A program made the position numbers and the translations under genes. From Deltaproteobacteria bacterium (GTDB taxonomy: Bacteria > Myxococcota_A > Polyangia > Haliangiales > Haliangiaceae), in assembly GCA_020630875.1 (NCBI GenBank), contig JAHDIH010000005.1, forward strand, positions 310,001 to 374,000: DNA of 64,000 bases. Reading direction: 5' to 3'. Shown one piece after another: positions 18,313 through 27,068 of the stretch (its first letter is position 1; every line of letters starts with the position of its first letter). The notes under the pieces are model-generated. The model worked only from the letters and a program-made list of their open reading frames with translations, was not told the DNA's origin and searched no databases.

Positions 18313-19445
18313 AGATTGTCTATCTCTATGATGGGACGTTTCCCTCTGGCGCCGCCGATGCGCTGCAGGTTGCCAACACGTGCGCCGCGCTAGCCAAAGC
18401 AGGCGCGGAGGTCACACTTGTCTATTGCGGCGCGCCCGATACCACCACGGGAAAATCAATTCTTCAAAGCTTTGGAATCGAAGGTGCTGAACTAGAAGCT
18501 GTCGCTGTAGAGGTGTCTTCTTTTGGGGGCCGTGGGGGGCAGAAAGCTAGGTTTGCTCGTAAAGCTTTTGCCTTAGCGGCGGATGCAGACGTTGTCTATA
18601 CGAGGAACCTACCTTCTCTTGTCGCCTCTGTCCGAAGAAACACGCCAGTGCTCTACGACACGTACAGGCCATGGCCAAAACAGTATCCAGTAATGAAACC
18701 GCTTTTTCGTAAACTCTTTAAAAGTGCTGCTGTTGTAGGGGGCGTGTTCCATTCTTCGCTAGCGCTTGAATCTTTTGCGAAAGCAGGAATTGCCAGGGAC
18801 AAACTAAGGGTCATGCACAATGGGTTCAACGCGTCTTTGTACGACAAGCCTATGTCCAAAGAAGACGCGAAAGACGCATGCGGCATCGATCGCAACAAAT
18901 ACGTCATAGGCTACACCGGGCGTTTTGGAGTAAAAAAGGGGACTGATATGCTGCTTGATATCATCGAGGCAGATCCGTCTTTTCAACTGCTACTTGCAGG
19001 CGGAGGAGGAGAGGAGTCCTTGATGTCTCGAATAGAAGAGCATTCTCAGGTTAGCTACCTCGGCTGGAAAAAGCCGCACGAACTACCGCAATGTTTGGCA
19101 GCCTGTGATGTGGTGATGATTCCACCTTCGTCTGCGCCGCTATCTGCAGGGAATACGGTAATGCCAATTAAAGTTTTTACTTATCTGGCCTGTGGGAGAA
19201 CTATTGTGGCGCCTCGGTCGCCTGATACTGCCGAGTTATTGAAACATAACGAAAACTGCTATTTGGTGGAGCTGGACAACATCGACGAGACCGTGAACGC
19301 TTTGCACTACCTTAAGCAACATGCAGCCGAGGCCCAGCGGCTTGCCGAAGCTTCGAAGGAACTCTCGGCCACCCTCACTTGGGATGCGCGAGGGCGTAAG
19401 CTTCTGGACTTCATTCGCGAGCGGATTGAGATTACCAAGCATTAG
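18309..19445 (+). CDS. Glycosyltransferase family 4-like protein
   Basis: A 378-aa GT-B enzyme. The donor-binding half shows VIGYTGRFGVKKGTDMLLDI, LLLAGGG, VSYLGWKKPHELPQCLAACDVVMIPPS and the conserved MPIKVFTYLACGRTIVAP segment that carries the EX7E-type region in weakened form. The N-terminal half (SGAADALQVANTCAALAKAGAEVTLVYCG) is the acceptor domain. Lying between a CDP-alcohol phosphotransferase and a nucleotidyltransferase, with four- and one-base overlaps, it may glycosylate the lipid product made by its neighbours; that is inference. Confidence 0.83.
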   Translation: MKIVYLYDGTFPSGAADALQVANTCAALAKAGAEVTLVYCGAPDTTTGKSILQSFGIEGAELEAVAVEVSSFGGRGGQKARFARKAFALAADADVVYTRNLPSLVASVRRNTPVLYDTYRPWPKQYPVMKPLFRKLFKSAAVVGGVFHSSLALESFAKAGIARDKLRVMHNGFNASLYDKPMSKEDAKDACGIDRNKYVIGYTGRFGVKKGTDMLLDIIEADPSFQLLLAGGGGEESLMSRIEEHSQVSYLGWKKPHELPQCLAACDVVMIPPSSAPLSAGNTVMPIKVFTYLACGRTIVAPRSPDTAELLKHNENCYLVELDNIDETVNALHYLKQHAAEAQRLAEASKELSATLTWDARGRKLLDFIRERIEITKH

Positions 19446-20215
19446 TGCTACACGACCTCTTAATGGCCGAAAACGCAGTAATCTTAGCAGCAGGTAAGGG
19501 GTCGCGCTTCAAAGAAAACGGTGTAGAGCTACCTAAGGTGCTGCTCTCCATTGGTGGGTTGCGGCTCATGGAAAGGAGCGTGCTTACACTCCACAGAGCA
19601 GGGGTTCGCCACTTCCGAATTGTACTAGGGTCTTACCGTGAGCAGATTCGCGAGGTCATGTCGGCATCGAATTCTCTTGATGGTATTGACGTTTCGTTTG
19701 TGGATTGCCCGGACTACGAAAAGGGGAATGGGGTGTCGTTTGGCGCTGGAGCAAGTGGTTTCGCAGATTCCTTTCTGTTGACAATGTGCGATCATATCTT
19801 TTCGCCTGAAACGATTCGTTCTTTCGTCCAGCTTGCCGAGGCGCAAGCGTCAATGCCGGCACTGGCGTGCGACGCAGACTTAGAGAATGTCTTTGACATG
19901 GATGATGCGACAAAGGTTGAGTCGTCAGCAGGAATGATTAAGAGCATCAGTAAGCAACTCACCACTTACGACTTAGTGGACACGGGGTTGTTCTTTTTCC
20001 CCAAGGGGTATGGTGCGGTCGTTGCCGAGCAAGTAAGCGCTGGCGCTACCTCTGTAAGCAACATTATTCAATACCTGCTAGATGACAAAGGGGTTAGGGC
20101 GGTAACGGTTCCTAATGCGGTATGGCAAGATGTCGACTACCCGGAAATGAAAGACGAGGCAGAGAAAAGACTACGCGCCGCCGGGATACTAGAACTTCCG
20201 CCTGCCGAAAACTAA
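19445..20215 (+). CDS. Nucleotidyltransferase, probably CTP:inositol-1-phosphate cytidylyltransferase-like
   Basis: A protein of up to 256 aa with the sugar-nucleotide transferase fold. The nucleotide loop is VILAAGKGSRF, the substrate lysine lies in ELPKVLLSIGG, and the metal-binding region reads LLTMCDHIF, a DH signature shared with inositol-1-phosphate cytidylyltransferases. Together with the adjacent CDP-alcohol phosphotransferase and the facing ino1 gene, CDP-inositol formation is the best guess; another CDP- or UDP-sugar cannot be excluded. Start is GTG 19445 overlapping the previous stop, or ATG 19463. Confidence 0.75.
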   Translation: MLHDLLMAENAVILAAGKGSRFKENGVELPKVLLSIGGLRLMERSVLTLHRAGVRHFRIVLGSYREQIREVMSASNSLDGIDVSFVDCPDYEKGNGVSFGAGASGFADSFLLTMCDHIFSPETIRSFVQLAEAQASMPALACDADLENVFDMDDATKVESSAGMIKSISKQLTTYDLVDTGLFFFPKGYGAVVAEQVSAGATSVSNIIQYLLDDKGVRAVTVPNAVWQDVDYPEMKDEAEKRLRAAGILELPPAEN

Positions 20216-20216
20216 A

Positions 20217-20250
20217 AAGAGCGAGCACCGTGTTTTGTGCCCGCCCTCTT
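20217..20250. terminator. Terminator hairpin between convergent genes
   Basis: AAGAG and GCAC on the left pair with GTGC and CTCTT on the right around GTGTTTT-type loop sequence, with an internal mismatch. A tracts and Ts flank it on both sides, so it can stop both the nucleotidyltransferase transcript and the ino1 transcript. Confidence 0.55.
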
Positions 20251-20267
20251 CACGTATGCTTTGCAAG

Positions 20268-21587
20268 CTAGTCGTAATATTCGGCGCCTAGGTGGGTGAT
20301 TAGCTCGTCACCATTGACATAGCGAAGTGTATTTTTCAGTTTCATCAACTGAATGAAAATGTCGTGCTCCGGATAAACTCCGTCTGGGGTTTGTGGACTT
20401 TTCCAGTAAAACGACAGCCATTCCTGATTGCCCGCCATTCCGGCTCTTTTCGCAAAGTCAGAGAATAGTGCGAGGTCGAGTACCAATGGCGCTGCAAGAA
20501 TGGAATCGCGGCAAAGGAAGTCGACTTTGATTTGCATGGGGTACCCAAGCCAACCAGCTATGTCGATGTTGTCCCAGCCTTCTTTGTTGTCACCGCGTGG
20601 TGGGTAGTAATTGATGCGAACCTTGTGATAAAGGTTGGCGTACAGATCTGGGTATTTGTCAGGTTGCAGGATGTAGTCCAGCACGCCAAGCTTAGAAACT
20701 TCCTTGGTTTTAAACGCATCCGGATCATCGAGTACTTCGCCATCTCTGTTTCCAAGAATGTTGGTGGAGAACCAACCGTTGATTCCTAGTAGGCGTGCTT
20801 TGAAGCCGGGCGCGAGGATTGTCTTCATTAGGGTTTGCCCCGTTTTGAAGTCCTTTCCAGTGATCGGTGTTTGCGTTTCACGTGCAAGCTCGATTATTGC
20901 CGGAATGTCGACAGTTAGGTTTGGTGCGCCGTTACAGTACGGTACGCCCATTTTCAGACATGCGTAAGCGTACATTTGAGAAGGGGCGATGTCGGGGCTG
21001 CTGTCGCGCAGTCCTTGTTCAAAATTAGCCAACGTAGCGTGTACCGCGGAAGGCTCACAATACACCTCTGTGGAGCCGCACCACACCGCGACGAGACGGT
21101 CGCAGTTGTTGTTCTTTTTGAAGTTTTTGATGTCTTCGATCAGTTGTTCGGCCAAGTCCATTTTTGACTTGCCAGTTTTAACGTTCGGTCCGTTAATGTT
21201 TTTGACGTATTTTTGCTCGAACACCGCTTTCATGGGCTTAACCTGTTCAAGCTCGTCCTTGATTTCGTTAAGGAGATCCTTCTCTAGTACTCCGGCTTTG
21301 ATTGCCGCGTCGTACATGTTTTCTTCGAAAATATCCCAGCCACCAAATACCAGGTTGTCGAGCTCAGGAAGGTCAATGTAGTCTCGAATTGTGGGAACTC
21401 GATTTTCCGTTCGCTTTCCGAGTCGTATGGTGCCCATTTCAGTGAGCGAACCAATTGGTTTGGCAAGTCCTTTGCGAACTGCCATCACGCCCGCAACGAA
21501 CGTGGTTGAAACTGCCCCCATGCCCGGAGTCAAAATACCGAGTCGGCCCTTTGCCGGAGCTACTTTTACTTTTCCTTCTAATCCCAT
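20268..21587 (-). CDS. ino1: Myo-inositol-1-phosphate synthase
   Basis: A 439-aa NAD-dependent enzyme that cyclises glucose 6-phosphate to inositol 1-phosphate. The N-terminal LGILTPGMGAVSTTFVAGV is the NAD-binding loop, and the family blocks GKDFKTGQT and NGWFSTNILGNRDG are intact; LCRDSILAAPLVLDL closes the catalytic domain. ATG 21587 is preceded by TTAGGAGA at a good distance. It faces the nucleotidyltransferase gene across a terminator, so the substrate for CDP-inositol synthesis is made next door. A palindrome containing two TTGACA boxes lies upstream. Confidence 0.95.
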   Translation of the reverse strand: MGLEGKVKVAPAKGRLGILTPGMGAVSTTFVAGVMAVRKGLAKPIGSLTEMGTIRLGKRTENRVPTIRDYIDLPELDNLVFGGWDIFEENMYDAAIKAGVLEKDLLNEIKDELEQVKPMKAVFEQKYVKNINGPNVKTGKSKMDLAEQLIEDIKNFKKNNNCDRLVAVWCGSTEVYCEPSAVHATLANFEQGLRDSSPDIAPSQMYAYACLKMGVPYCNGAPNLTVDIPAIIELARETQTPITGKDFKTGQTLMKTILAPGFKARLLGINGWFSTNILGNRDGEVLDDPDAFKTKEVSKLGVLDYILQPDKYPDLYANLYHKVRINYYPPRGDNKEGWDNIDIAGWLGYPMQIKVDFLCRDSILAAPLVLDLALFSDFAKRAGMAGNQEWLSFYWKSPQTPDGVYPEHDIFIQLMKLKNTLRYVNGDELITHLGAEYYD

Positions 21588-21733
21588 AAATTCAATAATC
21601 TCCTAAGACCGGAACCTGCCGCACGAACTTGCCTCACACAAGCATGAATTTAGTTTCGTCAGCGATGTGGATGGTAAAGAGTGGAAACTGCAGCAACTTG
21701 TCACACTTAAGGGCGATAGTGAGAAAAGCACAG

Positions 21734-21749
21734 CTTGACACGTGTCAAG
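21734..21749. promoter_or_regulatory. Perfect 16-bp palindrome with TTGACA on both strands
   Basis: CTTGACACGTGTCAAG is completely self-complementary. It lies between the divergent ino1 and DUF3127 genes, 24 bases before the DUF3127 start. It contains the consensus -35 hexamer TTGACA on each strand, so it could serve both divergent promoters and be an operator for a symmetric regulator. No good -10 box stands at 17 bases on either side, which weakens the promoter reading. Confidence 0.55.
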
Positions 21750-21772
21750 AAGTGGCGGAAACAGAGGTAAAT

Positions 21773-22138
21773 ATGGGCATCGAGATTCAAGGTAGACTTC
21801 ACGCAGTATTTGAGACCAAACAAGTCACAGAACGCTTTTCTAAGCGCGAATTTGTGGTGGAAGTCTCTGATAACCCCAAATACCCTCAGTTGGTGCTGTT
21901 CCAACTGACAGGAGACCGAGTCTCTGTCCTTGACGATTATGAAGTCGGCGACCAGGTGGCAGTAGACTTTAGCTTACGTGGCCGCGAGTGGACCAGTCCT
22001 AAAGGCGAAGTAAAATACTTCAACAGCCTCGACGCTTGGAAGTTAGCTAAGGTGGGGGCTGCGGTTGGGTTTGGAGATATGCCTCCGGTTCCAGATGGCC
22101 CGCCTCCTGGGTTTGGTGACGAAGACATTCCGTTTTAG
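21773..22138 (+). CDS. DUF3127-family OB-fold-like protein with SSB-type C-terminal tail
   Basis: A 121-aa protein. Residues 1-90 match the DUF3127 pattern (MGIEIQGRLHAVFETKQV, KREFVVEVSDNPKYPQLVLFQLTGDRV, VGDQVAVDFSLRGREW, FNSLDAWKL), a family best known from Bacteroidetes and resembling an OB fold. A Pro/Gly linker leads to the last residues GFGDEDIPF, very like the DDDIPF tip by which single-strand DNA-binding proteins recruit partners. GAGGT at 21764-21768 supports ATG 21773. Function is unproven; a nucleic-acid role is inferred. Confidence 0.72.
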   Translation: MGIEIQGRLHAVFETKQVTERFSKREFVVEVSDNPKYPQLVLFQLTGDRVSVLDDYEVGDQVAVDFSLRGREWTSPKGEVKYFNSLDAWKLAKVGAAVGFGDMPPVPDGPPPGFGDEDIPF

Positions 22139-22169
22139 TCGCGCGGGAGCTTAACCAACCTGTCGCGTG

Positions 22170-22186
22170 GCGAGGTTTCACCTCGC
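22170..22186. terminator. GC-rich hairpin between convergent genes
   Basis: GCGAGGT-TTC-ACCTCGC forms a perfect 7-base stem with a three-base loop in the gap between the DUF3127 gene and the opposite-strand cytochrome gene. There is no T run after it, so it may be a Rho-assisted or weak terminator. Confidence 0.4.
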
Positions 22187-22244
22187 GCGGTAGACTGAAA
22201 CATCTACGTGGTTTGTCTCCGTTGCGTTCCGCGACTGGTGAGCT

Positions 22245-23288
22245 TTAGTTAAAAAGTCCGTCTCCAAAACTTGCGCCAACTGGGACGCACCATACGCTGA
22301 TTCCGTCGAGATCATCTAACGTCTTACCAGAGGGGAGGGTCGCCGTGATGGTTTCATTGGTGTAGCCACCCGATCGTCTGATGTCATTTTCGCTCATTGA
22401 GAAGCCAGCATTGTAGTTGCCCGACAGTCCACCGTAGAAGCGGACGTCGATACCTTGACCATCAAAGTCAAAGCTAGTTACTTCAATCGTACAGTCATCG
22501 ATGATGGTGGCAGTTCCTGATACTCCATGAGCAATAGTTGATAGATTTGCGGTCTGCCCAATTTTGGGGTGAGTTTTGTCGCAGTCTGTTCCAGTATTAC
22601 CTCCGCCGTTGTTGCCGCCGGATTCTTCTAGGGTCTTCACAAAAGCGATAACATCAACGAGCTGCTCATCCGAGAGTCTGTCAGGTGCCCAGAAAGGCAT
22701 TATTCCGCCGGTCAGTCCTTCGTACACATCGCTGTCTCCTCTTCCCGAAGTGCGGACTCTTCGTGCGATTTGTTCTTCTGTGAGTAGATCTCCGACAAGG
22801 TTGGGACCACGAATGGTTCCTTTGGCATCCTCTCCATGACACACAATGCACCTCGAGTTGAATGCTTCTTGGCCGTCCATGACGTCTCCACCCAAAAGAG
22901 TCGCTGGGGGCTGTCGAATCTCAAAGCTTAGTGCTTGTGGCGATGACCCATCGTCTAGTGACTCGAGGTGGGCGAGCAGTGCCTGCCACTCATCGCTGCT
23001 CTCCGTGTACTCTGGAGCGTTCATCCATTCTTGCCGACAAGAGTTAACAGCATCTATCAAGTTGTCTACTTCTCCGTTTTTGTAATGAGGTCTGGAGGTG
23101 ACATTGGTCATGGGGTGTCCAGGTCTGGTGAACCCATCTGCAGCCGGTTCGTTTTCAGCGTGGCATGTTCCGCATGCGAACGAATTTCCGTCGCTTGACG
23201 GCTCCAAAAATACTTCATCTCCACGAATTTCGTTTGAGTTACTGCCACAAGCGGATAGAAACAATAACGCGATAGTAATTATTCTCAT
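22245..23288 (-). CDS. Diheme c-type cytochrome lipoprotein with DM13-like domain
   Basis: A 347-aa predicted lipoprotein (lipobox LSAC, Cys14). Two CxxCH heme sites are visible: CGTCH at 39-43 and CIVCH at 147-151, the second in a standard small cytochrome c fold (GQEAFNSRCIVCHGEDAKG, later GGIMPFW and LSDEQLVDVIAFVKTL). A Gly/Asn linker joins a C-terminal domain (about 240-347) with GTATIIDDCTIEVTSFDFDG and VRFYGG, which matches the DM13 domain linked to electron transfer. It is likely attached to the envelope on the periplasmic side. It is monocistronic, preceded by a 125-base gap. Confidence 0.82.
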   Translation of the reverse strand: MRIITIALLFLSACGSNSNEIRGDEVFLEPSSDGNSFACGTCHAENEPAADGFTRPGHPMTNVTSRPHYKNGEVDNLIDAVNSCRQEWMNAPEYTESSDEWQALLAHLESLDDGSSPQALSFEIRQPPATLLGGDVMDGQEAFNSRCIVCHGEDAKGTIRGPNLVGDLLTEEQIARRVRTSGRGDSDVYEGLTGGIMPFWAPDRLSDEQLVDVIAFVKTLEESGGNNGGGNTGTDCDKTHPKIGQTANLSTIAHGVSGTATIIDDCTIEVTSFDFDGQGIDVRFYGGLSGNYNAGFSMSENDIRRSGGYTNETITATLPSGKTLDDLDGISVWCVPVGASFGDGLFN

Positions 23289-23413
23289 CTTACCGTTTTA
23301 GTGGAAACTACTCAGGATTAAGAGGAGTAAACATACAATCAACAATTTTGTATCGATTTGGCAGCCATGAAAGCTCTGGTATTAGTGCATTGGTCAGAGG
23401 CTCTACAGGCTGG

Positions 23414-25132
23414 TTAGTCAATGACTACTACGACGTCGTTGATAGTGCTTGTATTGCCCCCAGCCGGATAGCCATAAGACGATGCGCTATCAAGCCCCCA
23501 AACGGTGATGCCGAAGGGGAGTGCACTTTCCGCGAGCTGCGCACCATTTTCGCAGCTTCCTTGGCCTACTCCGCCTTCTACTAAGCGTACCTCCGCCACC
23601 TCATGTTTACTATCTACAGTTTGCCAGCCTGATACTGCCCCCAGGCAGTCAATCGTTACGTCAGAAAAGTTACCGCTTTCATCTGCAACTCGAGTGACGG
23701 CGAGTGATGTGGTGGGATAGCTCGGGTCTGTGAAAAAGACATAGCGTTTTAAGAACTGCTTTGGCGGAAGCATGACCACGTAGTCTTCGTCCCCTAAGCA
23801 CGGCCCTCCACCAGTGAGAATGCATCCTGCCATGGTTTGCGCGGAATAAAAGGGGTGGTCGTCATCTTGTGAGTTGACCACAAATGGACTTGTCGCTTCG
23901 AAGTCGACGACTTGCCCTTTGGCGAGCTCAGTAGGAGCACCAGGAATCGCAGGACTAAACGTGAGCGTAGTTCCATCAACGACCCCTACCATTCGGTATA
24001 CGATGGACTCGCTTATTCCATGTCTGCTGATGTGAGGTGCGCCGACGTATTGGGTCCCAAGTGCATTAACCGGGGGAACGTACTGATGAGACGAATCGCA
24101 GCCTCCACTGGTTGACGTTGCGCTTCTGTAACAGGTGTAGGTGTGGCCTCCGATAAACGAGATCGGTTTGTCTGAGTCGATTACAGAACCACTATTGTCG
24201 ATTCCGTCATTGAATTGCCACTGTGCAAATTCTCCAGCATTTAAAGAAATCACTTGCGGCACATTCGCTGCAACCGCTGGGTAGGCACCGCCAGGCAAGA
24301 CTCCTTTGGCCTGCAATGTCACCGTGGTATTATCCTCTCTCGCGAGAACTTGCATCCAGTGGTTTCCTTGCCCCCAACCGGGGATGGGCAAAACCCCCAC
24401 AAAGTTGGTCCCCCAAGAAGCGGAAGGGTTGAGGAGTTGTGCACTTGGTAAAAACGTGTCCGCTCCACCGTAAGGCAAAATGTCGTACGCACTTACTGGT
24501 CTTGTGGTGGTGATTTTCCAGGCCGTTCCTTTAAATGACGCCGCGTTGACTGAGCGTGTGGTATCTGCCGCAGTCCCCCCAGCATTAGAGATCGCGAGGG
24601 TCACGGGGCACGTCATTGAGCTTCTGGCAGCAGGATCGTGAGATAAGAAGAGAACTCCCACTTCATCGGTAGGCACACCAGTTTCAGGAATGGCGGCCCA
24701 GTTAGATTCGGCGCCTGTGGCAGCGATGCGGCCTAGTGATGCCGTGTCGTAGTCCGTTCCCGCTCGAGAAACGCTTATTTGAGATTCTTCTCCCCAACCA
24801 TTGGCAACGAAAGCAGCAAAGCAAGGAGGTGCAGTGCTAGTATGGAAGTGAGGGGTCGCTGCGTAGAATTCGCACCCCAAGTTTCCGCCACTTTTAGCCG
24901 CAGCTTCGCAAGCTGGAATGCATTTACCTTCTGAACAGCCTTGGTTCAGCGGGCAAGTTTGAACGATGCCGCCAACATCATCCAGGATATGATGGAGGTC
25001 GCCACTGCATTGCGTGAAGGCTGGCGGACTTCCCCCATCGGCTTCTCCATTGCCGCCATCAGGACTAGTTTCACTGGTTTTCGAAGGTCCGCAAGCTGCC
25101 AAAAAGAAAAACGATAACCACCAAGCTTTCAT
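23414..25132 (-). CDS. IgGFc-binding-domain-like lipoprotein
   Basis: A 572-aa predicted lipoprotein (LAAC lipobox, then a DGGNGEADGGSPP linker). A cysteine-rich segment (TCPLNQGCSEGKCIPACEAA and GCEFYA) precedes a long beta-rich region with ANGWGEESQISVSR, PVSAYDILPYGG, ISFIGGHTYTCY and VFFTDPSYPTTSLAV, as in the bacterial IgGFc_binding family common in myxobacteria. These proteins are surface or periplasmic and of unproven function. ATG 25132 gives a clean signal peptide; the frame extends a little further upstream. No operon partner is evident. Confidence 0.75.
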   Translation of the reverse strand: MKAWWLSFFFLAACGPSKTSETSPDGGNGEADGGSPPAFTQCSGDLHHILDDVGGIVQTCPLNQGCSEGKCIPACEAAAKSGGNLGCEFYAATPHFHTSTAPPCFAAFVANGWGEESQISVSRAGTDYDTASLGRIAATGAESNWAAIPETGVPTDEVGVLFLSHDPAARSSMTCPVTLAISNAGGTAADTTRSVNAASFKGTAWKITTTRPVSAYDILPYGGADTFLPSAQLLNPSASWGTNFVGVLPIPGWGQGNHWMQVLAREDNTTVTLQAKGVLPGGAYPAVAANVPQVISLNAGEFAQWQFNDGIDNSGSVIDSDKPISFIGGHTYTCYRSATSTSGGCDSSHQYVPPVNALGTQYVGAPHISRHGISESIVYRMVGVVDGTTLTFSPAIPGAPTELAKGQVVDFEATSPFVVNSQDDDHPFYSAQTMAGCILTGGGPCLGDEDYVVMLPPKQFLKRYVFFTDPSYPTTSLAVTRVADESGNFSDVTIDCLGAVSGWQTVDSKHEVAEVRLVEGGVGQGSCENGAQLAESALPFGITVWGLDSASSYGYPAGGNTSTINDVVVVID

Positions 25133-25206
25133 GTGTCGAAATGTCTCACCGCGTTCATGGAGCGTCAATGGCTAAGAATACCGCAAGCAGCCATTTCAGC
25201 GATCGA

Positions 25207-27018
25207 CTATCGTTGGGCGCTTCGAACGATCTCGAGGATGTCTTCTCCAAAGCGTTCGATTTTGGCAGGACCAAGTCCAGGAACCCTGGCCAGATCGTCC
25301 AGCGAGGTAGGGGGATTGTCATCGATTGCGGTGATCACACGCTTTTGAAACACCATGTAAGGTTTCCATTGGAGTTGTTTGGCCATGCGGCGTCGGTAGT
25401 TGTCTAAACCTCTACGTATGTCACTAAATTTTCTAGGGTTGGCGCGCGCCCTGATAGGTTTGCTTCGGAGTGTCGTAGTTCGTTTTCTTCCGCGAGTGGG
25501 TCTGGCTTTTCCGGTAAGCCAAATAGTAGGGTACTTGGTTCCGGAGACACTGACTTTTCCTTCTTCGATAAGAAGTGCGATGGCTTGGGTAATGTCCGCA
25601 TCCTTAAATCTTTTAAATCTCCCGAAGTCTTCATGCTCGTGAAGGTTTAGTTTTACTATGTTTTGCGCTCGACTTCCGCGTAGCATCTTGCAAGTTGTGG
25701 CCCTGCCAATGGGAAAAGGCAGGTTGCCGACGGCTTCAAGCACTTTATCGAGTAAGTCTTGCGAAACGTCAGGTGGTGCCTGGGGCTTTGGAGCCGTAGG
25801 AGTTTCTCCTAGGCAAACGTCGCACTCAATGCAGCTGACGCTTTTCACCGTGGGGTTGAAGTGCCGACAGATTGTAAGCTGTCTGCAGTCTTGGCTGTAG
25901 GCATAGCTTCGGACCGCAGAAAGTGCTTCGTCGATCCCTTTTTTGCTGCCTTGAATTCTTCTTTGGGTCATGAGGTCTCGTTCCCCAAAGAATAGGATGC
26001 ACTCTGCAGGCTGCCGGTCACGTCCCGCGCGGCCTGCTTCTTGGTAGTAGGCGGAAAGATCGCCTGGAGCATCGAAGTGAAGCGATACCCTAATGTCCGG
26101 GTAATCAATCCCCATTCCGAATGCGTTGGTCGCTGCAAGAACCCGGTATTTCCGTGCCGCAAAAGCGCGCTGAATTTGATCTCGTTTTTCTTTTTCTTTG
26201 CCTGCGTGATACGCACCGCAATTGATACCCGCTGCGGTGAGCTCGCTCGCAACCATCTCGGTTCGCTTGCGAGTGCTGCAGTAGATTAACGCTCGCCCTT
26301 CACCCAATGCTTTGTTGAAACCACGCTCTCGCATTATTTCTACCAATTTGCCGAGACGTTCTTTGTCTTTACTCAGCGGGTGGACCGAAAATTTAAGGTT
26401 AGGACGACTAAAATCGCCAATGACGGTCTCTGGAGTTTTCAGACCGAGTCGCTTACTAATCTCTAGGAAAACTTTAGCGGTTGCCGTGGCGGTTAGTGCG
26501 ATAGTCGGAGCTTTGACTTGAGTCGTCAACTTGTTCAAAGACATGTACGAGGGTCTAAAGTCGTGACCCCATTGACTCAAACAATGCGCTTCATCAATTG
26601 CGTTCAGGCTGACATTGACGTTGCCAATCATTCGCAAAAACCAATCAGACGTGGCTCGCTCCGGCGATACGTAGAGCAGGGCAATCTCTTGGTTTAAGAG
26701 TCGGGACTCTATTTCGCGTTGCTGGTCTCTTGCAAGGTTACTGTGAATTGCCTCAGCACTCACTCCCAAACCTTGCAGGGAACTGACTTGATCGTTCATT
26801 AGAGCGATTAACGGTGAAACGACAACTGCGGTAGCCCTAGAAGTCTTGTGAGCGAGTACCGCTGGTACTTGATAGCAAAGTGACTTGCCAGCACCAGTAG
26901 GAAGAAGCACCAGCGCGTCGTTACCCGCTACTAGGGCGTCGACCGCTCGCTCTTGCCCTCCACGGAATTGCGGAAAACCGAAGACTGCCTTCAGAACGTC
27001 TCTGGGGGTCTTTCGCAT
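25207..27018 (-). CDS. recQ: ATP-dependent DNA helicase RecQ
   Basis: A 603-aa 3'-5' helicase for recombination repair. Motif 0 and I (FRGGQERAVDALVAG, LLPTGAGKSLCYQ), motif II as DEAHCLSQWGHDFRPSY, and the motif VI region QEAGRAGRDRQPAE are intact. A zinc site follows in CRQLTICRHF and CIECDVC, then a winged helix (about 430-510), a basic linker (GRKRTTTLRSKP) and a C-terminal HRDC domain ending in LARVPGLGPAKIERFGEDIL. The predicted promoter places the transcript start at or next to the ATG. Confidence 0.95.
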   Translation of the reverse strand: MRKTPRDVLKAVFGFPQFRGGQERAVDALVAGNDALVLLPTGAGKSLCYQVPAVLAHKTSRATAVVVSPLIALMNDQVSSLQGLGVSAEAIHSNLARDQQREIESRLLNQEIALLYVSPERATSDWFLRMIGNVNVSLNAIDEAHCLSQWGHDFRPSYMSLNKLTTQVKAPTIALTATATAKVFLEISKRLGLKTPETVIGDFSRPNLKFSVHPLSKDKERLGKLVEIMRERGFNKALGEGRALIYCSTRKRTEMVASELTAAGINCGAYHAGKEKEKRDQIQRAFAARKYRVLAATNAFGMGIDYPDIRVSLHFDAPGDLSAYYQEAGRAGRDRQPAECILFFGERDLMTQRRIQGSKKGIDEALSAVRSYAYSQDCRQLTICRHFNPTVKSVSCIECDVCLGETPTAPKPQAPPDVSQDLLDKVLEAVGNLPFPIGRATTCKMLRGSRAQNIVKLNLHEHEDFGRFKRFKDADITQAIALLIEEGKVSVSGTKYPTIWLTGKARPTRGRKRTTTLRSKPIRARANPRKFSDIRRGLDNYRRRMAKQLQWKPYMVFQKRVITAIDDNPPTSLDDLARVPGLGPAKIERFGEDILEIVRSAQR

Positions 27019-27023
27019 ACTGA

Positions 27024-27051
27024 ACTATTGCACACCTGTGTGACACGTCAA
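27024..27051 (-). promoter_or_regulatory. Predicted recQ promoter with inverted repeat in the spacer
   Basis: On the minus strand TTGACG (27051-27046) and AATAGT (27029-27024) are 16 bases apart. The spacer holds CACAC-AG-GTGTG, a 5-base inverted repeat that could bind a repressor. The predicted start of transcription coincides with the ATG at 27018. Confidence 0.45.
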
Positions 27052-27068
27052 GTGATACGAGGTAAGGC

